From Boswellia sacra (taxonomy: Eukaryota; Streptophyta; Magnoliopsida; Sapindales; Burseraceae): 64,000 bases of DNA. How positions within the stretch are numbered: the first letter of the stretch is position 1; every line of letters begins with the position of its first letter. Positions 10,526 through 21,575 of the stretch are shown one piece after another. Made by a program: the position numbers and the translations under genes. The notes below the pieces were generated by a model. That model was not told the origin of the DNA. It made no database searches and saw only the letters and a list, made by a program, of their open reading frames with translations. Location: assembly GCA_013180625.2 (NCBI GenBank), contig SNVD02007596.1:1-64000 (forward strand). The letters are read 5' to 3'.

Positions 10526-12345
10526 TAGTGCCTATAGTGTGTTTTGGGTGTTTTGAACTAAATTATTGTCATTTATCATACCTTCGCCCTAGCCAAATCT
10601 TACAAGCTGAATAAAGTCCTATTTGATCATTATTATTGTACTTGTTTACATTAATGGAGAGTGACTTGAAAAGTAGGCCTATGGAGTTCATTTATGCTCA
10701 TCTCTATTTTATCAAATATGATTCATTTTTAAGCATAAATTCATCCGAGCTGCAAATGATAAAGTGAGAATAGTTTTACATATATATTCTTGAGGAATTG
10801 AGGTGAAGTGAAACAGTTTTATGAACTTAATTTTTGAATAGTGCTTAGTTTTGAAAATTTTCTTAAGTTATATTTTAGTGCAATCTTTGAGGCCTATTTG
10901 TAGTTCAAGTGATGTCTTTGTTTTTGTATGCTTTGTGCTTATTGTTTCTTTCCTCTTTTTTGCTTGAGGACCAGCAAAACTCAAGTTTGGGGGTATTTGA
11001 TAAGTCTAATTTTCACACATTCCTTTTATCTTGAATTTTTTGTCCCCCTTTTATATTTAGATGATAAATTCTATCTCAATTTGTATAAATTTTTTACCTA
11101 AAGGATTTTTAGGATTTGACCCTAATCAAACAAAGATAAAGTTTTACAATGATGTGTCTCAGATGAAATGGCAATTTCGGATTGCTTGCACGTAAAGAGC
11201 TGGAAAGGAAAGTTAATGGTTAACTATTAAATGGGAGCATTTGCACTTTCAGTAGAGCACTTAAGAGATATAAAAAGAAAATCCTTTTTATTCATTTGTT
11301 TGCGAAGACAACCTAGCAAAGGATTCATTGACTTAAGGAATGAATTAAAGCTGGTCCACATGTGTAATTTAAGGAAGAAGATAATACTTTCTTATGGAAT
11401 CCAATGGCTTTACAATGAGTATGTTTTCTATCTTGTCAGCTGGGATTGGGAAGAAAAAGGGGAGAATTCATTCAAAAAAGAAAAAAACACATTCGGAATT
11501 GTAGGAAATTCTTGGAGAGGAGAGGCGAACAAGACACAAGCCATTTCATCATCAAGATTCAATTTCCAATAGCTAGTTTTTCTACCCTTCTCTTTACTTA
11601 TGTTTAAAAAAATGTTTAAATCTCTATTTCTTTGTAATATGAATTAATTTTCCTTTTCTAGGGTGAAGATGTGGCCGTATTTTGATGTTCAATTTCTCTT
11701 GATTTTAGTTGATTGATGTTTATTCCAATACTATTTAGCAATTTAATTATATACTTAATACTTGTGATTTTATAGCCAATTATTGCATGAATTGATATGT
11801 GGATTGAGACTGAGAAGTGATGTTCACATTAATCCTTAATTATTTTGCCATAAATTATGTGAGATAGAGATACGAATGTGAGTTATGCAATCTTATATGA
11901 CTTTTTGTACTTAATGGGTATTAATAATGAGTTGGATGAGACATAGATGTGATTATAATATATTAATATACATTATTATTGCTTGAGAAAGAATAATAAT
12001 CAATTTAGTAAAATTAATTGGCAACAATACGAATAAACATCGGTTAATTAAATTAGAGAAACTGAATTGATTAATTCTAGTGAAACCAGATCCCTAGTTA
12101 TTAAATTCCTTTCTCTATAATTTTTGTGAGTATTCATAGTGTTAATTTTAGTTTAATCAAGTTTTGTTTAATTTTAACAAAACCCAATTCTCTTTTATAA
12201 TTATTTAAATAAAATAGTGGTTAATACAATTTCGATACTTAGTAATAACAGTCCATGTGGGACAATACTAAATTTATTTGTTTAATCTCATTTTATTACT
12301 TATCTACAATATCGTATACTTACAATTTTTATGCGACAAAACTGT
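10526..12345 (+). mobile_element. Element C: 3' end of a D-like LTR retrotransposon
   Basis: The pre-LTR region (TTTATCATACCTTCGCCC at about 10572, then 'gagagtgacttgaaaag' and 'cctatggagttcattta') parallels element D at 2571-3000. It is followed by a polypurine stretch (AAGTTTGGGGGTATT) and an LTR starting TGATAAGTCTAATTTT at 10999. Upstream parts are missing because element A abuts at about 10525. No coding capacity is seen. Confidence 0.6.
10999..12345 (+). repeat. 3' LTR of element C
   Basis: Begins TGATAAGTC after a polypurine tract. It ends near 'tttttatgcgacaaa' after a terminal stretch ('catgtgggacaatact..cattttattactta') like that of the D LTR. The two LTRs share termini and layout but differ in their bodies, so C and D are sister families. 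The end is approximate. Confidence 0.5.
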
Positions 12346-12724
12346 TAAATGATTTTGAGTGAAAAAAATACATAAACTATGGGACTAAATTGATACAAAT
12401 ACGAAAGTGCATTTATGAATGATATTACACCAAACCCTAGAGAAAGTGTATGATATTATCCCATAACATAGGTGTATCTCCATATTTATAATAACCTTGT
12501 AACAAAAAAAAAACGATATACGAAATAGTTAAGAAACTATATCCGTTAAAGAAAACAGAAAGTCCAAAAATATTAGGAATACGTCAAATTAAGAAAATAA
12601 CATGTAATACCATTAATGTATTATGATATTATCTTTTATTTTATAGATTTATTTTTATTTTTACGTGTTGCAATGATTGATGATTATTATAATGTGGTTG
12701 AAAAAGTTGCTCAAATAGTGTTTG
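12346..12724. other. AT-rich spacer, nothing recognised
   Basis: AT-rich sequence between the C LTR and the probable long LTR that starts at 12725. No frame, inverted repeat or RNA gene is supported. Confidence 0.5.
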
Positions 12725-15700
12725 TGTAATGCCCATTGGGCTTAAGTAAAGAAAGCCCAGCCCAGCCCAAAAAAGTTTTACAAAAACAAGAGAGGGGGAA
12801 AAAAGAGGAAACAAAAACGGGAAAGAGAGAGGGGGGAGTGTTATTTCACTATTCACCATCGCCTTTGACCGACAATTTCGGCCGATTGCCGGCGAGTCTC
12901 TGGCCCCACGATATATCTTTTTGAAGCTTGTAACGTCCTCTTTCCAACCATATATATCTTGTAATTGGGTTCTTCACCGTTTTTTAGGATCGAAGCGTAG
13001 AAGTCGACGGCTTTCTATGCATTTTTCGGTCAAAATCCTGTGAGTTACCGGTAAATCTATACATCAAATTAAATCTTGTTCCATGCTGTTTCTAATCATA
13101 CCATTTTTGTTGCATATTGATATACAAATTTTGCAAATCGGAGAGAAATGAAATTTGATCACTATTCACTTGTCGGCGACGACTTGCAGCAACACTTCTG
13201 GTGATGTTTTTCGATCATCCAACAATTCCTAGAACGTTACTCACCTAAAAGGGAGCTTAAATTCAATGAGTGGATTATGTTTTGAAAATTTCATATTAAA
13301 TTAAAGTGTATTAAATTTATGGTTTTTCATATGATTTAAGTTATTAGTTTAATTAGTTGAGTTATATTAAATGTTTTTAGAATAGATAATAATGATTTAT
13401 GTTTTGGAAATAAGTGTGTGTAAAGTATTAAATTTTGGATGAAAGAGATGGTTATGGGTGGTGCTAGTAAATTAGTTTTTGAATATGTAGTAAGCGTCAT
13501 TTTGATAAGTTTGAGTACAAGAGAAAATTGAATTTAAATTGAAAGTTGTAGAATGAATGTATGTTATATGTAGTTGGAAAGTAGAAAATTGGAAAAGAGA
13601 CATTTATAATTATATGAATTTGTATAGTAAATTGAGGTATTTAGTTATTTTCTTTAAATAAATACACAAGAAATGGTGTTTTTGATTTACAAAATGATGA
13701 GTGATTTTATATTCAAAATAATAGCAAATTATAAAAAAATGTTTTGGAAATTAGAATTTAATTCTGCAGAGGTGACAATGCCAAATTCTGAAACTGCCCA
13801 GCAGCAGGGGTTGAACTACAAATTCATAAAACTGTTCCAGAAGTTGCAGAGAACTAGATGCAGAATTCTGAAAATTTTAGGATAGTTAAAAAAAATTTCA
13901 GTTAAAGCATGATATTTAAGATTTTGGAAATCTTTGAAATTGTGAATTGGAGTTTTGGGGAATTAATTAAGCTTTGAAGTATAATATGTGAAAGGTTGTT
14001 ATAAAAGAATGTTAAATAGGTAGTATAAGATTTTGGGGTATGAGATTTTGAGACAAAAATAAGAATAAAATAAAATAAAACTATGGCCTATAGTAAGTTG
14101 AAAAAGTATTTTGTTTATTGGTGATAATGATTTACAAATGTAATTTTTTAGAAAGGCCGGGGAAATCCCAAAGAGATTTAGAAGATTTATGTTCTAGATT
14201 AACTAAGAAAAATATTTAGTGATGTATTCGGTATTTTATGAATATGTTTACAAGGATATTTTAGCAAAGTTAGAGGTATTTAAGTTTGGTCATAAAAATT
14301 CTTGAATATAAGTTTAGCATTCTTTATTATGTTGTTTTGAGTAAATCGAATATTTCAGAGTCAGCTTTAAAATAGTTCTAGACGCTACTTTTAGTTTTAG
14401 AATTTGTTCTAAACAAAGATATGTTACTTCAAAAGAAAGATTCATATTTTATATATGAATTGTTTTCCATATTATTACTGATGCATATTTTACCATTTTA
14501 TAGAAGGTATAAAAGCAGAATAATTACGATCATTTTTTTATCGTAATTTGATTTCGAGGATTTCTTAAAGTATTTGCAATTACTCTTTTAAATATTTATC
14601 ATGGATTTTCAAGAATTCAGATATTATCAGTTTTAGCTTACATAAGTTTTACAAATTTTGATAAATCTGCTTGAGAAGCAATGATTTAGCATATGAAGCA
14701 AATTTTGAAAAGAAATCAGTTTTAGCAAAAATAAAATAAGAAAGTTTAATTATATTATACTAAGCTAGTACCCAGCTCACTTAGACAGTAAAACAACAGA
14801 TTTCAGACAGAAAATTATACAGATAGAGGCCTTTGGGGCCCATTCAGACACACAGAGAGGCTTTGGGCCGTGTGATCTAGATGCTTTAGCCTTTTGGGGG
14901 TAGCTCTACACATGCGTATGACCAGTTAGCAGGCTTGTGCGATGTCAGATCTCGCCAGGTACAGATAGCTCTGCCTGCGTGATGTAGATCTCACCAGGTA
15001 TGAGAAAATTCAGATAGCTCTGCCTATGCGATATTAGATCGCGCCAGACAGGATTAAACAGCTTCAGGGGTACTTGTTTAGTATAATGAAAATAGTTTTA
15101 AATATATTTATATGAGTCAGTTGAGAAAGAAGCATTATTCACAAAAGTTTCTTTTGAAAGAAGGTTTTTAAGGAAATTATGTTTTGTATATTAAATAATT
15201 GAAGCGATGATTTTAGCAATATCATCATGAGTTTTATTTTATAAGATTGAGAAAATATGCATTCTTTTCACTATTTTTAAAGAGCATAGAATCAAGCAAT
15301 TGTATATTGAAGATTTTTAATCAAAAGCTATTTGTTTTGAAAATTCTATGAGAGATTTGATGACATTTTAACAAGTACGATAGATTTTTCTTAAGTATAA
15401 ATATGAGATGAGATTTTCTAGTCAAAAATGTGTTATATGGTTTTTTTATGAGGTAGTCATAGTCATACAATTTATGATTTGGTTTGAAAAATAAAGTCAA
15501 TAAGTGACTGAGTATTTGATGAGAGGAATATTATTTAAAAGTTATATATTATTTGATTCCTTTTGGTGTCTACTTATACATTTATTTTATAGAAAAGAAG
15601 GGGATATAGTGATATATTTTGCACTGTATACGAGATCAAATAAGGGTTCAAAGTAAAGGTACGTAAGTGATTTGCTTATATAATTTAAGAATATTAAGTT

Positions 15701-16378
15701 ATTTTAGTAAGTAAGTTAAAGAATTATATAAAGTATTTTCTTTACAAAGGGTTAATAAATTTTTATAATTGTTTTATAAGAATGAAGTTTATAAAGAAAG
15801 TTGGGAAGAAATAGTCGTTTATACGTATTTTGAAAAGAAGAGTTTACTGGTTCCCTTTTAAAAGTGATTAAACGTGGTATTTTGTTTTAAGAAAAATGAG
15901 ATTTTAGAACATAAAGTTTTATTTAAGAAATGAGTTGTATGAAAGAAAGAAAGTAATATTTTATGTAATAAAATTTGTCCACTCACTAAGCCTTTAACTC
16001 ACTCTTTTCCTATGCTTGTTCCCAACCAGGTGCTACAAGTTTGGTGTTAAGCTATCTCTGATGCTAAGAAAGGCCACACGATGTATAACAATTTTTCACG
16101 CATTAAAAGCATTTCATTTTTATGTATCTTGTATAAATTTTTAAATATTAAATATGTTGAGTACGAATTATTTATCTTTAGCATGTTGTGGTTGATGAGG
16201 ACGAAAGTTCCAAAGGAAGTTGGGGATGAAAAATATTTTTAGAAGTGTAAAAATGTGTGTTTTTACAGGGGATTTTGTTCAAATTACAGGAGAAACTCTG
16301 TCGGTTTTTCATTAAAATTTTTCATATTTCATAAAAGATATAAATTAGAAATAATTTTTTTTGAATATTTTTATCATA
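12725..16378 (+). repeat. Probable very long Ty3/gypsy LTR (Tekay/Del-like)
   Basis: Starts TGTAATGCCC and extends about 3.65 kb without long frames. Near its middle is a repeat block (14930-15060) alternating 'agatagctctgcctgcg' with 'gatctcgccaggta'. Toward the end come 'ttcccaaccaggtgctaca' and an 'acaggggattttgtt' stretch, followed by a decayed PBS-like TGGCAGAGC at about 16380. LTRs of 3-4 kb are known for Del/Tekay chromoviruses. There is no second copy here, so identity and ends are inferred. Confidence 0.4.
14925..15065. repeat. Degenerate ~60-bp tandem repeat in the long LTR
   Basis: Three units alternate 'gcgatgt.agatctcgccagg' and 'cagatagctctgcct', with variants at about 14940, 14980 and 15030. 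This GC-richer island contrasts with its AT-rich surroundings. Confidence 0.55.
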
Positions 16379-16920
16379 GTGGCAGAGCAAAAAGTGTAGG
16401 GAGATAGTAAATTGAAAGATCGTTCTCTTAGGGAACAGTTTTAGGCACGATGTATCCGTGTAGCTAGGGGTGGGTCATGTTAGTTTGTCTTTACAATTTT
16501 CAAGCCTTGAACTATTAAAATGGTGGATCTTGGAGTGGCATTAAATGCCACCGAATTGGAAGCAAATGTTGCGCTTCTTATCTCCTTCAAATTGTCAAGC
16601 CTCTCAACTAACCAAGCAAGCTTATGTCTCACAACAAGTCAAGATAAAAAATCTGGTTTGGTGGTTGATTTGGTGGCTTCAAAATCCAAAACCCTTTAAT
16701 CATGTGGGGTAAATCTTGACATGTATTGGCTTCCCTCAAGTGTACATAGGGGTGCTATGCTAGTGCAAAAATATCACAAGCATCACAGGCTTTCAAGCAT
16801 TCAAGTGTTAGAAATTTGAAAGCCAAGAGAATTGGAGAGTATTTATGTGAATGTGAGATATTCTCAAGAGTATTGGAAATTTTGAGGTTGAGTGATATTT
16901 CTCAAATTTTATAGACTTCA
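16379..16920. other. Unassigned DNA after the long LTR
   Basis: The first ~100 bases may be the start of the internal region of the long-LTR element. The rest has no recognisable gene, repeat or RNA. Confidence 0.4.
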
Positions 16921-18225
16921 GTGATGTTTGTTTTCTTCCACTTATCACTTAACACTTAAAGTGTTTAGATCTAAATCTTAAAATTTTTGTTTGTTTTTCC
17001 ATTTAGCACTTATTTTAAGTGAAAAATCCTTAATTGAAAAAGTGAAAATTTATCACTTTTTCTAATCACTATTGTCTAAATGAGGTGTTAAAAATTTTAT
17101 GTAATAAATATCCTTACATATTAAAATAGTATAAAGTTTATCCAATTTTCTAATAATTATTGTCTTAATGAGGTCTTAAAAATTTTATTCCATAAATATC
17201 CCTACATATTAAAATAATATAAATTTTATCAAATATTTATTTATGAATATTATTTTAATTTATTAAAAGATACAATTTTGGTATATTTGTGATTGTTTTA
17301 GTATTTATTATCAAATTGTTATATTATTTATTACTATATTTATAATTACCATATTAAAATATGATAAATATTTTTTAGAATTGGTAAACTTTCATTTATT
17401 TCTATTAATATTTCAAATTAATTAGCTAATAATACATTGAATAATAACTATTGAAAAATTTGATGTCATTATAAATAGCGAATTTTAAAATAGATAACAT
17501 ATTTGATAGAATTTTATTACATATTATAGGGACAGTTTTACTGAAACTTCAAAAGTTATTTATTAGATTGCTAAGGACATTTTATTTTATTTAATAGTAT
17601 AAATTTAAAGTAAAAAATTAATATTTAATATTGTCAGTTAAAAGATCATATTAGTTTTTTTTCTTTTTAAGTTTATGAAATGGAAAACACTTTAATTAAT
17701 AGGATTATTCTTCTATGATTCAAAATATGATCCTCAAAATACAATGGATAAAATACTACTCTTACAATTTTTTTTTATAGAAATTGATATGGCTTAAACT
17801 TGATCTAATTGGAGAAATGAATTTTAAAAATTGATAATATTAATGATATAATAGTTATACAATAATATCATATGAGTTTATATAATATAATATCAACTAT
17901 TTAAATGAAAAAGAATTTTTATTTAATTTTAGTTAATAATTATTTTTTAAAGGTTGTAAGAAATATAATATTAATTATTTAAATGAAAAAGAATTTTGAT
18001 TTAATTTTTAAATGATTGTATAAATATAAATATAAACATTTTATATTTTAACAAGGATAAAAAAGTCACATTAAAGGTAAAATATTCTCTTTCCACTTTT
18101 TTTAAGTGGTATCTAAAAAAGCAAACAAATATTCTATTAAGTGGTGTAAATTAAGTTATAAAAAGTGTTTATATTTAAAAAGTGTTTATATTTAAAAAGT
18201 GTTAAGTGATTGAAACAAATATCAC
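16921..18225. mobile_element. AT-rich TIR element F, non-autonomous
   Basis: The ends are inverted: the left reads GTGATGTTTGTTTT and the right end, reverse complemented, reads GTGATATTTGTTTC. On both sides CACTTAACACTT motifs follow. A direct 5-bp flank CTTCA is present on both sides (16916-16920 and 18226-18230). The 1.3-kb core is very AT-rich, contains internal duplications and no transposase frame. A related right half is seen at about 26600-27575. Superfamily unassigned; the 5-bp duplication does not fit hAT (8) or Mutator (9). Confidence 0.5.
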
Positions 18226-18918
18226 CTTCATATTTTTTAATAAAATTTTTCTTTTATCTTCGTCCTTAAACATAAGCTAAAAGTCGAATCACTTAAATTA
18301 TTATGTGTTTTTATTACTCTCTGTTATTCTCCCTATTTTTTTCACTAACCTTTCTTTTGTTTGTCCGCATACGGCAGGTCCTTGCCACAACATAATAGTT
18401 AATTATATTCTAAAATTTTATTGACTTAACACTACATAAGACCAGTCGGATGTGTCATCAATTATCTCGCACATTTCGTAGAGGAAAGATAACCGAAAAA
18501 GAGAGGCCGTTTTGCTCTACCTGCCTATAATTTTTCAGTTGAATTAGAGAAGAATATTTTAACACCCCACTGGTTTGGCTTTCTTACTTTACTACGAGTC
18601 AAATTTAAAAGCGACAAACACCTCTCAAATATAGGGATTTGTTTTAAAATAAAATTTATTTATTCTATGTTAAATCACAGAAAGTGTGATAATTGAATAA
18701 AATTTATTACTCAATAAGGAATAAGGGAACACAAGCGATACAGAGGAAAGACTAAACTGAAAACTTCTACGTAGAAATATTATATATCCACGGACTTATA
18801 CTGAAATGAGCTACTCTTAACATAAATTAACGAAATAAAGTGAAAACCATTGGAAAATTATGACTTCCAAATTTATTGACAGATAAAACCTTACTGTGGA
18901 AATGGTGGAATTCATTTT
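18226..18918. other. Spacer downstream of the UGT pseudogene
   Basis: AT-rich sequence with no supported frame. It is the 3' flank of the minus-strand UGT relic. Confidence 0.5.
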
Positions 18919-20303
18919 TTACTTGGAGCCTTGTTTATGATTCTGAAGGAACTCAACAAATTTGTCTATGTATGGATCATAGAGCTGCTTATCAGAAATT
19001 AAAACCTTCATTTCCTTGGCTTTGTCCTTGTAAATTCTTCCTTCCCCTTCAACGACTATCAACCTTACAGACTCGGCTATGGAGTTCCTTGTATAACTTC
19101 CATCTTCCTCATCTCTCTTTATTTCTATCCCCGCTTTCTTCTCTGGAAAAACCGTAGCAATTAACCCTTGGTCCATTATGAAAGGTAGCATAACTTATGG
19201 AAGTCCATAATAAAGTGACTCTGTAACTGAGCTGAACCCACAGTGAGTCAAGAATGCTCCCACCGCTTCATGAGCTAATTTCCTGAGTTGAGGTGCCCAA
19301 CTCGTCCAAACCACACCACGCCCCTTCACTCCTTCCTCGAACCCATCTGGAAGCTCCATCGAGTCGTGACGCTTTCCAAGAGACGAAAAGAAGGGTAACC
19401 CGGATAGTTCTAGCGCTAAAGCCAACTCAGTAAGTTGATTTTGACTCACATTTAACTCGCTTCCTAGTGCTACATAAACCACAGACGCTGTCTACCATTC
19501 ACTGATTGTAATCCAAGTGTTATCCTCAGGAACGTCTCTGCTATCATGAGCAGAGGGTGGCAACAGGCCTACAGCTGCTATTGGTTTACTATTAAGCTAT
19601 CCCAAGAGGCTTAACCATTCAGATTCTAGCGCCTGGCAGCTCTTCACAGCTATTAAATCACACCCAGCAATTATCGACCCTAAGCGGATCATATCGCTAA
19701 CTCTGGAATTGTTTACTTCAAAATGATCGAAGATAGCCTTTGCCTCGTGAAGCCGAAACGCTATGTTGGAATGAAACGGTACCCATTTGGGAGAAACAAT
19801 GAAATCTTCGGGCTTAGTTCGCGGAACGCCGTTGATCATGACCGAGGAAGATCCCATGAAACAGAGGAACCGCGCCTGGTAGATACTGAAATAGGCACGT
19901 GAGATGCCCAGCTGGGCTGCTATTGGCGATAACCAGTAAGGTACAAAGTTGTAAATTATCCAATCTGGATTAGATGTTTGTAGAAACTGAACCACTGAAT
20001 CCTGGAGCTTATCAAAGACGATTTTGAGGTACGGGACTTGTTCAATCAAAAGTCACTGGTGGCCTCTGCATCTTGCGGAAGATTGTCTAAATAGGGTAAA
20101 GTGAAGCTCACAAAGTTCATTAAAGATGATAAATTTGGAGGGATTTTCGGTAGGCGTTGGATGTTTCTGGGGCCGTATACGAAGGAGATGTGGTGACCCT
20201 TCTGAGAGATGCGCTTGGCTAGCTCAAAATATGGGATCATGTGACCAAAGGCCAGCCACGGAAACATGGCTATGTGAAGTTTTTTACCAGCAGCAGCACC
20301 CAT
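18919..20303 (-). pseudogene. UGT91-like UDP-glycosyltransferase pseudogene
   Basis: A complete-length family-1 glycosyltransferase (intact members transfer a sugar from UDP-sugar to small molecules in the cytosol), broken at several points. The N-terminus is [20 protein letters not shown], with the catalytic His in FGHM, followed by a UGT91-type [14 protein letters not shown] one-base frameshift lies at about 20047. In-frame stops follow at about 19597 (TAG after LSLLG), about 19493 (TAG after ISEW) and 19195 (TAA inside the PSPG box between YYGLP and VMLPF). The PSPG box is recognisable ([20 protein letters not shown], later DQGL), with the usual HCGWNS reading HCGFSS. The C-terminus ends at a natural stop at 18919. 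Family rank is from N-terminal and PSPG similarity; the donor sugar cannot be predicted. Confidence 0.85.
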
Positions 20304-20828
20304 GATGAAAAGAAAGGCTGCAAAATCTGGAAATATTCCTTGACAAACCCAAAAAAATCTCTGCTGTTTGAGGGAAAAGTCTCACTGGAGATTTCCAAAA
20401 CAGTTACAACCCAAAATGCGAGCAAAAGAGTTGCCCATTCTCCAAAATCCAAACATTATGTACGATGAAGTTGGACCAATGCCAAACTGACATGTGTAAA
20501 GTGAAAATTTTAAACAAGACAGAAAAATAAATAAATAAAACAAAACAAATGACACCACTATATTATTCCAGCTAAACTCTGCCTTCAGCTGAATGAAATT
20601 CTGCTTCATCATTGCATCCTTCCTTAGAAAAGAAACTGGACTCGAGTTATTCAACAAAGCACTCGTGCATTATCAAGGGGATGGTAGGGTTAAACATCTG
20701 CAACATTGAATGGGGGAGAAACGTTTAAAAAAAGTAGAAAGATAATCGCATAAGCATTATTCTCAATTTTCTTCAAAATTCAAAAAGGATTGCCATTTGT
20801 TTTCTTCGAAATTCAAAAAGGATTTGGA
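20304..20828. other. Upstream flank of the UGT pseudogene
   Basis: No conserved coding sequence. Possible former promoter of the UGT relic. A short direct repeat containing 'aaattcaaaaaggatt' occurs at about 20776 and 20810. Confidence 0.4.
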
Positions 20829-21119
20829 GGTCATTTGATTTTTTCATTCAACATTTTTTTAACACTTATTATTGACATTTAATATTTATTAGCACTTATT
20901 CCTATTTGATTTTACTATTTAAATCTAAATTTGAGTAAAACTAAGTGATGTAAAAGAAAAATTTATTTGTTTATCCTTCTAATCACTTATTTTCAAGTAT
21001 AATTATCTGAATTAAAAAAATAAAAAAATCACTTTTTCTTTTCAAAACGTCTAAAAAATTTGAAATATCCTTGACATCCCTGTCTCATATCATATAAAAA
21101 CAAATCAAATTTATTTGTC

Positions 21120-21303
21120 TACCTAGCAACTCAGCAACTCGCCTCTCCTCTCCTCTCCCCTCCCATACAAGATCACCCAGCAAAGCCGCCACTAACAGTG
21201 AACTCTAGCAAGATTTTGATGACAAGTCAAATAACTTATCAATTTATTTGGATGCCGGAAAATCTGGAACTTCCACTCCTCTCACCCATGTTGAAGAGGT
21301 CCG
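21120..21303 (-). pseudogene. GC-rich gene-like fragment, left part (split by copia)
   Basis: GC-richer than its surroundings. On the minus strand one frame reads VEVPDFPASK and then, after a stop, IDKLFDLSSKSC, which looks like former coding sequence. Together with 26117-26560 it formed one segment before copia inserted. The parent gene is not recognised. It may be a host gene fragment captured by the surrounding TIR element. Confidence 0.35.
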
Positions 21304-21575
21304 AATTAGAAAATGCAGAAATAGAATTTGACAATGCAGCTTAATTAGCTTTCACATAAACTTCATTCAGTATATATAGCAAAGAATACAAACCACTTAT
21401 CAGAAAAGTAAGGAATAAATGCTAGATATACATGGCTGATTTTATGCTACAAACTAGCACCAACTAACGACTACAAGACTGAGTACAAGTGCGAGAAATG
21501 CTGCTGAAGACTTGCAACAATATTGAACGCTTCAAACAGAGAGATTTCAGCAGCAGTCATATTACTGTTTTAACT
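21304..21575 (-). repeat. 3' LTR of the copia element
   Basis: 272 bp, bounded on the outside by the target duplication GTCCG and on the inside by the polypurine tract. It contains 'cttcattcagtatatatagc', with a TATATATA stretch, in both LTR copies. Confidence 0.9.
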
